A stretch of 64,000 nt of DNA, taken from contig JAAEAF010004323.1 in NCBI GenBank assembly GCA_011037195.1, positions 36,599-100,598 of the forward strand, in the 5' to 3' direction. How positions within the stretch are numbered: position 1 is the first letter of the stretch; each line of letters begins with the position of its first letter. Shown in pieces: positions 1 to 11,850 of this stretch. The position numbers and the translations under genes are program-made. The notes beneath the pieces were generated by a model, which made no database searches, was not told where the DNA came from, and saw nothing but the letters and a program-made list of their open reading frames with translations. This DNA is from Triatoma infestans. Taxonomy: Eukaryota; Arthropoda; Insecta; Hemiptera; Reduviidae.

Positions 1-152
1 GAAGAAGATGGTGAGTGTATAAACTAAATTTGCTCTGTGCAAATCTACGTTATCACATATTTGACAAACACATTCTGATTATGGGCGAACGCAACATACG
101 GTGACCATAAAAAGAAGCAGGCTATCACGGAAAATATCTCTAAAGATCGTTG
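1..152. mobile_element. Foldback MITE family 1, arm at window edge
   Basis: Bases 49-141 match the right arm of the complete hairpin element at 44005-44254: gttatcaca, then atgggcgaacgc, aaaagaagcaggctatcacg and gaaaatat. The left arm would lie outside or at the window edge, so the copy is truncated here. It is non-coding. Confidence 0.75.
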
Positions 153-229
153 GGGTTGATTTCGAGAAAATCTCAAAAAAAAAATGAAAAAAAAACATTC
201 AGTAAAGGGGTTATTTCCGGTTGATCGAT

Positions 230-500
230 TGTAACTGAAATCTTATAGTCATGTCTCTTGGTGGGACTTAAACTAAATATCACGTTTCAATTTTCCGGTT
301 TTTCACCTTTTGAGTTAACACACACAAATAGAGAGAGAGAGCGAGAGCGAACAATTCCTAAAAACCACTTTTTCTGACTCAGGGGACCTCAAAACATATA
401 TTTCCTATAAAAACTAAATATCGAAAATTTGACAATTTCGCAATCCTTCCTGTTACTAGGATTAAGAGAAAGTAAAAAGATAATAAATTAGTCAAATGAG
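230..500 (+). repeat. Flank of dispersed minisatellite-bearing repeat, copy 1
   Basis: Diverged match to 58840-59180, with shared words such as cctcaaaac, cgaaaatttgacaa and taagagaaagtaa. It directly precedes the minisatellite 485-1240, so flank and array appear to belong to one repeat family. It includes a short GA-rich run at 332-350. Confidence 0.55.
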
Positions 501-1240
501 AATTAATTGGATTTAATTGTGGCTCAAAATGTTTAAAATGAAGTAATAAAAGGCAATAAATCGCTTCAAAAGAGATCAGTTGGATATAATTGTTTCAAAA
601 TGAGGTTGTGTTGTTCAACAGCGTATTAGTTAGACTCAATTAATGTTAAAAAAAAAAAAAAAAAAAAAAAACTTGTTTGGCAAGTGGTTCAAAATGTACA
701 AAATGAAGTAATAAATAGGTTCAGAACAGCATAAATTTGTCAAAAAAGTGATACCGATGTTAAAACGGAGGTAATAAATTGTTCACAAAGAATGGAATGT
801 GGTTAAAAATGTTCAACATAAGTAATAAATTGTCAGAAAAGGATAAATTTGAATGTAATTTGGTTCAAAATGAAGTCAAAAAGGTAAATTTTTCCAAATC
901 AGTATTAATTGCCTGAATTGTGGGTTAAAATGTTCAAAATGAGTTACAGATTGGTTCAGAAAAGGATTAATTTGACTAAAATGTGGTTCAGAATTTTCAG
1001 AATGAGGTGAAAAAGGTAACGAGTTTGTTGAAAATGATCGTTTCATTATGGTTCAAAATTATTATTAAAATAAATTCTATTTATTTATGGTTCAAAAATG
1101 GGGAAATATTTGGGAATTTTGGTGGGAAAAGTATTCAAATTATTCGAAATAATGTAACAAATTGTTTTTTCAAAAAAGGATTAATGCGGGAATAGTTTGT
1201 TTGGTAAAAGGTTTAATTTTGTTGGGAAGAGGTTTATTTA
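485..1240 (+). repeat. Degenerate tandem repeat, about 60-65 bp unit
   Basis: Diverged units recur around the phrase gtggttcaaaatgttcaaaatgag, then taataaattggttcaaaaaggattaatttga. The two clearest neighbours start at about 906 and 967. A poly(A) run sits at 645-671. The same unit forms the large inverted array at 57400-58620. Confidence 0.7.
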
Positions 1241-2520
1241 ACGGAATTATGCTATATATGAATGATTCATTCATATTACTATTTTAGTTTTTCATACATT
1301 AATATTAGTAGAAAGTGTATTGTGTTAGATAGATGAATGGATTAGGCACAGGCAGTAAAATTACATTGGCATTACTGGTTTTGAAAATCTCTATAAGGCG
1401 TGAATTCGTTCTTTATATAAGAGTAAAGTATACAATTGTGTATAATGTTTCTCGGTCATTATTCTTCAATAAAAACCTACCTTGCGTGTTGCCTGTCAAA
1501 CGAAGCTCGTTCAGAGTATTCATCTGTTTAACTGCATCAGTTTACAGAAAATTTTGTAGGTATCTATTCTCACAAAAATACACATTTTCAATACGATAAA
1601 TAGATCCATAATGTGCAAACTTTAATACGGTAAATACATCCGTAATGTGCAAATGGCTGCCAAGTATGTGGAGCGGCCAAAGGTATGAGCAGGTAGAAAA
1701 ACTTTGTTATTTCTTTATTAAAAAATTATTTTAATGTCCAGTTTATACACCAGCATCCTTTGTTCATTTTGAGACCAAACCCTCCATACCATCTAGTTGC
1801 ATTTCGATTATTTAATTAAGGTTTTACAATTTCCACAAAATAGACACTCGTAAGATTTTAGCTTTGCAAATTATAAAAAAAAAAAGAAGCAATTTGTAGA
1901 TATAAAGATATTCAAAATTAAGCTCAAAAATCAAATTTACGCCATTTTTACATAAGAATTAATACGAATACTAGGTATCTCTCCAATTTATAAACATTTG
2001 AAGTATAATGTACAAGGTAAATCTTAACTGAAGTATCTCTACCGATCTTGCCCTGAGATATCTCTACAGATTGTAAGATAGATTTTCAAGCTAAGAGGAA
2101 ATGTGTTAAATTTAAATTGTTGACATTTTAAAAATATAGATTTGTTGCGTATCTGTGTAACCTGCAGGTGAAAGAGGATGTTTCATTTTTTGCCGGCCTG
2201 TCCCATTCTGGAAGAATTCCGCCATGAGGTGGCTTAAATTCGTTAATATTTAGTTTAGATAATACAATAGAAATATTGAATGTAAATACTGGATTTTGTT
2301 TATCAATTATTGCAGATCCGCTTTTGCTTAATGAGCACTGCTAGTAAAGGAAATTAATTATCATAGAAAATAATAAATAAAAGTTAAAAATAGATTAGAA
2401 TAGATTAATATTAAATGAATAAATATAAAAATATATCTTGTTAAATAAATTATAAATATTATAAATAAACAAGTAGGTAATAAAAAATAAATAATAATAA
2501 TAACAATAATAATAATATTA
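1241..2520. other. AT-rich DNA, nothing recognised
   Basis: No coding signal or known element found. It ends in an ATA/AATAAT-rich stretch (about 2400-2520) against which the RLE LINE sits. Confidence 0.6.
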
Positions 2521-2522
2521 AG

Positions 2523-3446
2523 CGGAGAAAGGCGTTACACGGACAATACCCGGCAGCACTAGATGGAGAATTGATTGACAAGGAGGCGTCCGTGGCCTGG
2601 TTGACGCGTGGGCTGCTGTTTCCGGAAACGGAAGGTGCCCTCATCGCGATACAGGACCAGGTTGTTCCCACCAGGTACTACAGGAACCGCATCATGAACG
2701 ATAGCGGTGTCGCCGACGTCAGGTGCAGATTATGCCGGGCTGCGCCGGAGACAGTTCACCACCTGCTAGCGGCGTGCCCCTTGCTGGCACAAAGAGACTA
2801 TCTCCAAAGGCACAACAGTGTGGCCAGGATCCTACACACAGAGAGTTGGCGCAGAAACTCGGTTTGATTCAAGATGCCCCCCCATACTACAAATATGACC
2901 ACCTGCCAGTGCTGGAAGACGCGCGGTGTCTCCTGTACTGGGACAGAGAGGTACTGACGGACCATGTCGTCGCCAACACCCGGCCGGATGTGATCTGGCA
3001 TAACAAAATAACAGGCAGGGTGTGGCTGATTGATGTATCTGTCCCGGATGACGCCAACATAGCCCGCGCGTATACCACGAAATTGGCTAAATACAGGCCA
3101 CTGGCGGCAGAAATATCTGCTGTATGGAGAGGAGTCTCAGGGGTGGAGATAGTCCCGTTGATTATTTCAGCCACGGGACTTGTGCCGCGGTCGCTGGGGG
3201 AGGGCCTCTGCATGATGGGAATCAGGAGGACCATCATATACTAGATGCAGCAGGCTGTGGTACTCCACACCTGCCGCATTGTAAGGGTAGTGCTAAGGGA
3301 AGACGCCAGAGACTAGCACGGACATGTTTTTCTTTTTCTTTTGTCTTCATCATAGGACAATTGTTCGGTTTCAGTAAGAACCGTAATACCAAATACTGAA
3401 AACAGGTTCCTCCCTTGCCTGCGGGCCGCGAGGGATTGGAAAAAAA
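2523..3446 (+). mobile_element. RLE-type non-LTR retrotransposon (R2-like), 5'-truncated C-terminal part
   Basis: GC-rich against its AT-rich surroundings. One frame (2571-2867) reads IAIQDQVVPTRYYRNRI, then a CCHC motif CRLCRAAPETVHHLLAAC. A second frame, from about 2850 to 3241, carries the restriction-like endonuclease signature RPDVIW..WLIDVSVP followed by TTKLAKY. This order of CCHC then PD...D endonuclease is that of site-specific or R2-type LINEs. The two parts are in different frames, so a frameshift near 2845-2855 has killed it. The reverse transcriptase is missing (5' truncation). The 3' end is an A-rich then AATAAT tail at about 3439-3470. Confidence 0.85.
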
Positions 3447-4150
3447 AAAAATAATAATAATAATAAATAAGTAAATTATGTTCTTAATAATTACGGAAGA
3501 TTTATTTTTATTATTTGTTTAAAGAGTTTGTTGTATTATCTTATTTTATTGCATTTAATTCTATATTTATATTTTAATTACAAATTTCCTTCTCGGAAAT
3601 TAAGGATGACAGTAATAATGATAACAATTATTGTGACACATGCACATCTCCTCCCTTGGCGGTCAATGACTAAGGGTTTGTCTTTGTAATTATTATAATT
3701 TTGATTATAATTTCCTTTATTTTATTTGTAACATTATTTTATTCACCCAAAAGTTGTTGGTTAGTTATTTTTATTGTGAATAATTAAATAAAGACGACTA
3801 CTACTACTTCTTCTTCTTCATCATCATCTGCTACCTTCTCTTTTAACTTAGATAAATCAGTTATTTTACAAGTAAATATTTAAGAGCCAAAAATAAATAT
3901 TAGGTGGTAGAAGATATTAGAAGATAAGCGTTTCAGCTACTTTTCAGTAGGATTACAATAACAATCATTTATCAGTAGTATGCTGCAACAACTTGTAAAA
4001 TTTTAGAGCGATTAAATTCGTTCTTGTATAAGTCGTTTTTTTATCGTTTCTGAAGAAGAAAATTAACATTCCATTCTTGGAGTATCTCGCATTATTCCTT
4101 TTTTCGCATTTTATATTAAAAGGATTATTTTATTTCACCATTCCAATGCC
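3447..4150. other. AT-rich spacer with short microsatellites
   Basis: Contains the AAT tail of the preceding LINE and a small (ACT)n/(TTC)n/(ATC)n run at about 3797-3830. No gene seen. Confidence 0.6.
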
Positions 4151-4435
4151 TCTATGTCCCCACGCGTTGATCTAGTAGCTAGCGCACTCGCCTTTGGTGC
4201 GAGAATTCGGTGTTCGATTCCCGTGAGGTGTTGTTCGAAAGTCGGTGTTGACCCAGCATCGTGAGGAAAAGTGGGAAGCTACACTTGGTAGCGCATCTAG
4301 GTAGCGAATGCCACAACTAAACGGCAAGGAAACCATGACGTACTTACCACATCCCCCCCCATACAAACCGCCATCTGGTAGGCCATGTCCCTTCCAAAGA
4401 CTATTGTGCCATAAGTTTATTTATTTATAATAGTC
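4150..4435 (+). mobile_element. tRNA-derived SINE, tRNA-Gln-like head
   Basis: The head has an A-box-like tgatctagtagctagcgc (4168-4185). A perfect 5-bp anticodon stem, ctcgc/gcgag (4187-4191 and 4199-4203), frames a 7-nt loop with TTG at the anticodon position, and a good B box gttcgattcc starts at about 4212. The acceptor stem does not pair, so this is not a tRNA gene. A unique body follows, with a C-run at 4352-4359 and a tail tttatttatttat (from about 4418). No coding capacity. Confidence 0.7.
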
Positions 4436-5950
4436 CTGTGGGCAGATAATTTTGTTCGCTTCAAGTCCTTTCCATATCATGACGAATCGTCGGAGGTAAT
4501 CATTGCATACACACTCCAGCATCTTTTTTCAGTTAGATGCAAACTTTTCCCAAAAGAAATAAAACTTGGTGCATAAGAGGTATCAGTCACAGGGACTGTA
4601 TTCTGGCTTAGATTTTGGTTGAAGAGAAGATCATAATCTAAGTCGAAAATTTTGAAGTTAGCTGACTTAGTGCGAGGTTTGGCGTTGTCCTAGATTAGAA
4701 GGAACTTTTGAACAAGTGGATTTTTTTGAGTCAGTTGAGTGAAGTGCCAAACTTACGACATGATCATCAGGAACCATCTAAAAATGATTCCCTCCGTCAT
4801 AATTCTAATAATCATACCAGCACTACTTTTCTTCAAAACTGGACGGGGGACAATTAAGGTTAGTTAAGGCCTTATTTCCGATCAGTAATATTGGAAATAT
4901 TATTATTAGTAATATTTTTGTTGATGTGATAAACAATCATACATTGTTTTTAATTAACATTTATTTTCTCTTATTGACGTAAGAGAAGATAATGGCGATC
5001 GTAAAACATTTTCGAAACTTTGTTCCCTTGGGAAATAGTTTGTGGCCCCCCTGAATACGAAATAGATGTTTTTAGGCTATGGTTTGTGCTCATATGCTCA
5101 AACTTATTTACTTCCACCGCATTCGGTTAAGGATTCTTTCACAGTCCCCACCAATCGAAAGTGAAACTTATTGAAAGCTGCTTCTCTGTTCGAATTCCCT
5201 CAAATAGGTTTTTTCGTATTTTCTTTAAATTACATGCTCAATTAGTTTATCATGAAATGCACAATATAGAAATACACAGTATTGTATACACAATAGTTTT
5301 TCATGAAAATTAATTTTTTAAGGGTTTTGAAGGTGCGATATTAAGCTTACCTTTTAAGTATCACTTCAGTACTTTTAACCTACATAATATTAAGAAATAT
5401 ATATTAAAAACCTTGCTAGATTTCCAAATGTGAAGAAAAATCGGAAGTGCTACTTTACTAATTGGTTTTCTAAATTTTTTTGGAATATTTTGAAAATCGG
5501 ACTCCACCAATTTGCTTTAAACATCGAAATGCTAACTATTCACAGGTGCTATAAACCTGTTATTTTTATTTGAAACGTTTTTGGGAAATCTGTGAATTTA
5601 GATGTTAGATGTTATTGGGGTTTGATCTAAGCGCTGTTTTGTGGACTTCAATGTAATCACTATGGTTGTTAAACAACATATAATTCGTTATTTTACAGCA
5701 ACTTAACTTCGTATTCCAAGTTTGAAAAACGTTGTCCAATTTATAATTGTACTTAACTGAAGTTAGAGAAAATCATATGAGTGTTAAGCAGTAGTTTTTT
5801 CTTTGATTAAGTCCAATGAATAATCATGTAAAAAACCAAAAAAAGGGAGATTGGAATTATTTCCACCGGCTAGTGGCTTAGAAAAAAATGTTTTTGTTTT
5901 CATAAGCGGAAATAATGCCTAGAATTTGTTGTCTTTTTTAGTATCTTATA
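4436..5950. other. Intergenic DNA, nothing recognised
   Basis: No conserved protein segment or structured element identified on either strand. Confidence 0.55.
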
Positions 5951-5951
5951 A

Positions 5952-6900
5952 TATATAGGCAGCGGTATTATTCGCTGCTATTCAGATGGCTCTAGGCAGG
6001 AGGGTACTGGCCTGTCGGGGGCGGGAGCATGGCTTCAGGAGTTGGATAGAGGGAGTTCGGTGGCCTTAGGTGGTTTGGCCACTGTTTTCCAGTCTGAGGT
6101 GGTGGGCATCATTGAATGCTGCCATCTTGTGGGGGAGTGGCTAGGAGAGTTTAAGGAAGTGCGGATCTTCTCTGATAGTCAAGCCGCACTAAGGGCTTTG
6201 AGTAAGCCGTGGTGGAGTTCGAAATTAGTGGGAGAATGTAGGAGAAGGCTTAACGTTTTGGCTCGGAGGGGTAAGGTGCATCTCTATTGGATACCCGGAC
6301 ATGCGGGAATAGAGGGCAATGAGAGGGCGGATCGGCTGGCCAGGGAGGGATCGTCATTACCATTTTATGGTCCTGAACCAGCCTTGGCCGTTACAAAGAC
6401 GTTTGGCGATAAACAGATTAGACTTTGGGAGACGAGAGCTTTGAAGAAACGCTGGGGGGACACGCAGGGGTGCCTCCAAGCCAAAAGATTTATAAAGGCA
6501 AGCAAGCAGGGAATCTCGGAGTATCTCCTGTCTCTTAGTAGGACGGGTTTGAGGACCTTGGTAGGAATAGTGACTGGACACACTTGGGTGTCCAGTCACT
6601 TGTTTAACATAGGGAGGACACGGAGTCCCATTTGTCAGAATTGTGATGACGGAGTTAGGGAAACGGTGTTTCACTACTTATGTCAGTGTCCCCGTTTCGC
6701 CGGAACTAGGTTTCGTATATTTGGGAGGACACCACTCTCGCAGGATTGCCTGGGCGAGTTGGAGTTTGGGGATATCTTGAGATATTGTAGATTAACCGGC
6801 AAGTTACCGGGGGAGATTAATTAAGGGGTTACGGGGGGTATCGGGGGGATAAGAGCCACATAGGCTTAGGTCCCGCGCCTTTTTGGGCACCCATTTTGAT
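5952..6900 (+). mobile_element. RNase H-bearing LINE (I/R1-like), 3' end with open frame
   Basis: An open frame runs from about 5952 to 6824 without a stop. It begins at the first RNase H motif (CYSDGS, 5976-5993), then QSEVVGI, IFSDSQAALRAL and YWIPGHAGIEGNERADRLAR. All acidic catalytic residues of the fold are present (DGS, SEV, SDSQ, NERAD). A C-terminal zinc motif, CQNCDDGVRETVFHYLCQCP, follows, as in LINE ORF2 ends. The 3' UTR ends at gataataatag (about 6900). The reverse transcriptase is missing, so it is a 5'-truncated insertion. The undamaged frame suggests it is younger than the other LINE pieces in the window. Confidence 0.9.
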
Positions 6901-7179
6901 AATAATAGTATCTTAACTCAAATTACACCCACTTACAGTGTATGTTAAAATGAGGGGCGAATGCTCGAACCGGTCGTTGGTCACGAAGATTATAGCAGAA
7001 AAAATTCTTATTTTGTTTTAGAGATGTTAAACCTTTTAAAAAGTACTTGCATCGAGTTTTCAAAAATTGTGAATTTCGTATTTGGTAGCTAATACTGGGA
7101 AAGATGCTATTGCAGTTAATGTTCAGATAGAAGGATGTGATTAGATAGTCTTTGCGTTTTTCTCCTTACAATTCAAAAA

Positions 7180-8188
7180 TGGTTTCTTTATTCACCTACT
7201 AACTCTACTAGACGTAGCCGCTGCATTCGACACGGTTTGGCACTCAGGACTACTCTACAAACTCAGACACGCAAACGCATCTGACTACATTACTCAAATC
7301 ATAGGATTCTTTTTAAGAGACAGAACATTTCAGGTAAGAGTCAACAACACATACATTCTCGCGGGACTACCGCAAGGAGCAATCATGAGCCCTATACTCT
7401 TTAACCTTAACTGTTCGGACATACCTGAACCAACTTCAGCCACTTTAGGTACATACGCAGATGACACAATGATAGCCTCATCTAACAACTATAGACATCA
7501 TTACAAAATGGTCCCAAAAAATGGAAGCTACGTCTCAACATCACTAAAACAGAAGCAAAAATTTTTTCTCTTGGGAGATTTCAAAATGAAGACCCTCGGC
7601 GACTAAAACTAAACAACCAGGAAATCCCTGGAAACCGAAGAACCAAGGAGACGCTATCTTGATGAACTCCTTGACACCAGACTCACCTGGATACTACACA
7701 TTAACAACAAACTACAACAAGCATACAGCCGACTGAAACAGCTATATCCACTTATAAACAGAAATACACCACTCAAACACTCCTGTACAGTACTTCTTTA
7801 TAAGACGCTTCTGAGACCTCTGTTGACATACGCTTGCCCAGTCTGGATAACTGCCAGCAACACACTGACGAAACGACTGCAGACATTTCAAAACAAAGTA
7901 CTCCGAATTGCTTTAAGAGCCCCTTGGTTCACCAGAAACACACAAATACACAGAGAATTAGACATTACAGATATTCACACACATATGACTAAATTAACAG
8001 ACAACTTCTTCCTCACACTTCACACACTATCCTCAACGTCCCACTACAACATAGGGGAACCTACTCAATCTAGAAACCGAAACCACGACTCTACCAAGAT
8101 TTATGAATAACATACTTTACCTCGAATCTCTATGTGTAAAGCTCTTGGTGAGCTGGCCCATATTATGATTTGTAAATAAATAAATAAA
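7180..8188 (+). mobile_element. Jockey-like LINE reverse transcriptase, truncated and frameshifted
   Basis: The frame from 7184 reads LLDVAAAFDTVWHSGLLYKLRHAN, then GLPQGAIMSPILFNL and the active-site box TYADDTMIAS (about 7450). The stop at 7604-7606 and a frame change near 7500-7640 break it. The C-terminal part resumes with LKQLYPLINRNTPLK and TYACPVWITASNTLTKRLQTFQNKVLRIA up to about 8108. It ends in aaataaataaataaaa, a typical LINE tail. The missing N-terminal part indicates 5' truncation. Confidence 0.85.
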
Positions 8189-9135
8189 ACTCTTCAAAAT
8201 ACAAACCATCATTTTCTACAGCTTGAACCCATCTGTGAGCTAACAATTCGACGTACTTCCGATACTTGAGCTATCTTTGGTGGCAAAAAACTCTTAAACA
8301 TCCCGTTTTCATCTCCTCCGTATTTGTAAATTTTTTACCATGTAAGAAGAAGACCATGGAGCGGAAGAGATGGTAATCAGAATGTGCTGTAAGCTGCGTG
8401 AGGACGGAGCTCAAAATTCAAATCTTAGATTTGCGACCTTGCATGGTCTTTTGAAGGAGTACACTTTTACAAATAACTCAAGAGTGAGGGATATTTTGCA
8501 GCCAAAACGGAGTGTACGCGTTCTAGCTGGGTAGAGTAGAGTTCGAATGTAATCGCACGACCGTCAGGCACTAGCTCAAAATGATTTACGCCCTCGTAGA
8601 TCCACCAAACGCACGCACAGCTTCAATTTTCTTTCAAATCTTACCCTTCAGGGGACGGTACACCTGGTTGGCCTGATCTAATTCATTATTTTTGTTTGTT
8701 AGTTGTCGAAATAAACCCACTTTTCATCGCAATTAATAATTCGTTTGATGAAACGAAAACCACTCGGGTTTTGAAGAAGGGTTTTACGGATACACACTCG
8801 TCTTACGGGCTTGTTGGAGCTGCTGGAAACTATGGCGGCTGCTCACAGGTAGCGGTATATGGCTGAATGGGATACGCTCAATTCACCTGAAAGTTTTCTG
8901 ATGCTGATGCAAGGATCCACTACAAAAGCTGTCACCAGAAGTGCAGAATTTAAGGTGAGAGGACGTTCTGGATAAAGTTTACTTTCCAGGCTCATATCAC
9001 CTGCTCTAAATTTTTTGTATCAGATCTGTGCCGCCAGTGATCTGTACAGAACCTTCCCTCTCTACTTCATTATTTTCGGAAGCGGCGTTTGTGTCTGTAG
9101 CTTTTTTTAAAGGGTAGTGATGTAAAATCGTCCGT
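8189..9135 (-). pseudogene. mariner transposase relic
   Basis: The minus strand carries scattered mariner family blocks: VVDPCISIRKLSGELSVSHSAIYRYL (second helix-turn-helix region, near 8860-8930), FIKRIINCDEKWVYFDN (first catalytic aspartate, near 8700-8760), a WWIYEG..HFELVPDGRAI block near 8560-8610, an HAAYS..-like block near 8390, and a C-terminal VENDGLYFEE at 8189-8220. Blocks are in several frames with stops between them, so it is inactive. The Jockey-like LINE tail abuts its C-terminal codons. Terminal inverted repeats were not identified. Confidence 0.8.
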
Positions 9136-10120
9136 ATTTCTAGATTTAACTGGGTCATTTATTAAATCGCTCACAAATCACCTAGATCTTTCCATAAGCT
9201 GATAAAAGCTAAAACTGGAAGTAAAAGGAATACCTAACTATTGAAAAAGTAGTGTTTATTACAGTACTGTTGAAGATTAAGGGGAAAAAAACAAAGACTT
9301 GTGTTACATCCCAGTAATAAGATTGATCAAGAGTATTCTAGAAAACAGTTTAATATAGTCAAACATATTTCCTTTACTCTGCGTTTTTTCATTCTTTCGT
9401 TATATTAAATAATTAAGAGGGATATAACGATAATGTGAGATTTCCAATATATTGTTCCCTGAGTAAAAAGAGAAATGTTTTTAGCTTATGATACGTATGT
9501 GAGTGTATATAATGTGGATTTTATTTAGTTTTAAATTATTTATATATTTCTGCACGCAACATTTTACAATATTACATGCATTTTATAGATATGTATAAAG
9601 TTAATTAATTTATCAAATTAATGTATAAGTCAAAACGAAAAATTACCAGATTTGAATTTCACTAGCGATCCAATATGAATGTTTTGATCAAAATTCGTCT
9701 GCCACAGGACCAATTTACGGAATGGGTTTTCCATTTTTAGTGATTCTCTCGGAACCTCTTCAAACATTAACTCTTTTAAACAGGATATCAACATACATTT
9801 ATAGCTCTGTCATTTCTAATTACCGAGAAATTTATTTCAAGGAGGTAGTGGAGGCCTAATGCATAAAACTTTCTTTTGAAGTGTATTTTCAATAATTGTT
9901 ATGTTTCATCCCTTCATAAGATTAGCCATAGTAAAATTTGTTATATAGCTGGATTTACAATTTTTAGATTAGCATAGGATCAAACACCAATAATTTCAAA
10001 ATATGATGAAACTCATTTGAAAATGGGTAAGGAACTGAGAACATATCCTATCCAATGGTACCGATTGTTTGTTTCCAAATACTGTATCACCCAAGCATTC
10101 AGGATATTTATCCCGGACAG
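9136..10120. other. AT-rich DNA, nothing recognised
   Basis: No protein similarity or structural repeat identified. It may include the missing 5' end of the mariner element. Confidence 0.5.
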
Positions 10121-10194
10121 TCCTTCTTGGGCTGGGCCACCTTCAGTGTTGAGAGACTGTTTGCTAGCTCAACAACAACGTGTAAATACGTTGA

Positions 10195-10430
10195 ACCCGA
10201 TCACATTCTTCATACGATGGTAGCAATAATATGAGGTGCAACAAAGTTCCCGGATGTTATTAAACAGTTAACAGTATTAGCAAGAAGAGCATCTATATTA
10301 AATTTAATTGTCTACACAACAACTCCGGTAATGGGCTTTATTTAATGTCCGATACCCAACTCAGAAGAGAGTAAATTATAGGTGGTCAGGCTTCTTCTCC
10401 TCCAGTACAGAGGAAAAAAAAAATTGAATT
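10195..10430 (+). repeat. Dispersed repeat, copy A (short form)
   Basis: Matches 13690-14045: ...atgaggtgcaacaa, attagcaagaagagcatcta, caactccggtaatg, then agagagtaaattata. It lacks about 110 bp present in the second copy (about 13850-13960). It lies just 5' of the RNase H remnant 10440-10760, so it may be an upstream part of the same LINE family. Confidence 0.7.
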
Positions 10431-10439
10431 TTTAGGTCT

Positions 10440-11530
10440 AAAACCAAAGGTTAGGATCCCAATCAGTCTACGGCGGTATGCTACCAAGATTGAAATTGGA
10501 GTATACATCTTTGTGCTGAGAGATTTTACGGCAAAGATTGGAGAATCTCAAAGAGTCGCAACTTTTTCCGATTATCAGGCAGCAGTGAAATCGCTTGCTG
10601 TCTTAAGACATTGGTTTTCAATGTTGGGACTTCATAGATGTGCATTTGAAGTTAGACGTCGAAATAATCTAACATTCTAGTGTTATCGGGAAAACAAGTT
10701 GGCGCTATAGACACGGCAGCTGTTGGTTTAAGCTTTCTGTGCCGATTCTTTTCGGGTTAGGTCACCCATGTAATGGGGATTGGATCGGTAAAGTATAGTA
10801 GGCTAAGCTCTGTATTAAGAGTTATTTGGGCTTTCCATCAGAGAGACCTTTTTGGGCACAATCCAGACATGCTCTTGTGAGAGATTGGGAGAAGGCGGAA
10901 CTGTTCCCTAGGCAAAGTAAACCCAACTCCCGCTCACCTAAAAGAAACACCGGGAATCGTCCCTGCTAATCTCGACCACCCAAAACCTTTCCTCAGCTCG
11001 TGAGTGCAGAGCAAGCTCTGCCGGGCTGACTCACGATCCCGTGGTACCATTATGTAGAGAGAACAAGTCTCCTACTTAAAGACCTAGAATGATCACTGGT
11101 CCGGCCTTGGATAGACAAGCCCTTCCATAGAGCCTACGGTTTTGCAACACCCTCCTGACAAGGCCGGGAATTTGCCTTGCCATTCAGATGAAGCGGGTAT
11201 TCCGTACTCGAGGCAGAATCCAGACAGAGTCCAAGGTACCTTCAAGAATGATGGTAGTTTTAGTTGACGAGTGTCAACCCAAATCGATATCTTTCTGACC
11301 TAATTGGCGGTCGCTGTAGGTACTATCATGACTCAGGGAAGCGCACTTCATGTGCTGAGCTATTATAGGCTGGTTGCACTGAAGTAGGTTCCTTTTTTTT
11401 CTGAGGAAGGGGAAATCTGAGCCAACTTCCTTATGAGACCACTTGGTGGCTATGGAATTGAATTAGAGCTGTAATGGCTGTAATTATGGGAGGTGCCACA
11501 ATAGTCTATTAAGGTCGCAGAGGCTGGGCC
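10440..11530 (+). mobile_element. Decayed LINE remnant with RNase H trace
   Basis: The frame near 10555-10670 reads VATFSDYQAAVKSLAVLRH, matching the FSDSQAALKAL block of LINE RNase H. A broken GKNKLA segment near 10690 matches the later GNEKAD block. Many stops and frame changes follow. 10740-11460 is GC-richer than its surroundings, with a hairpin around 10998-11030 (cgtgagt...actcacg), and ends with ggtgccacaatagtct (about 11491), a motif seen in other LINE 3' ends here. The downstream part is assigned by composition and this motif only. Confidence 0.55.
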
Positions 11531-11850
11531 TGGACTGCTATTCCTGAAATTAATCCAATTTAATTTAATCTAAATTGTAAAAAATGCAAATTAAAAAAAA
11601 CAATGTCAGAAGTTGAAAAATATAAGAGAAAGTCATCTGAACTTTGCATATAATATTTTGTTAATTGCTTCCTCTTTCTGGCACTCGTTTTGGTAGAATG
11701 GTCTTGAGTGCTTATCTTTTTTCTCTAACACTCTCTGTTACTGCCTCATTAAAATTAAACACTATTAAGTTATTTCATTTCAGTATTTTTTATTTTTTAT
11801 TTTTAGTATGGAATGGTACTTTTCACTTGAAGAAGGCAGGCACGACTACG

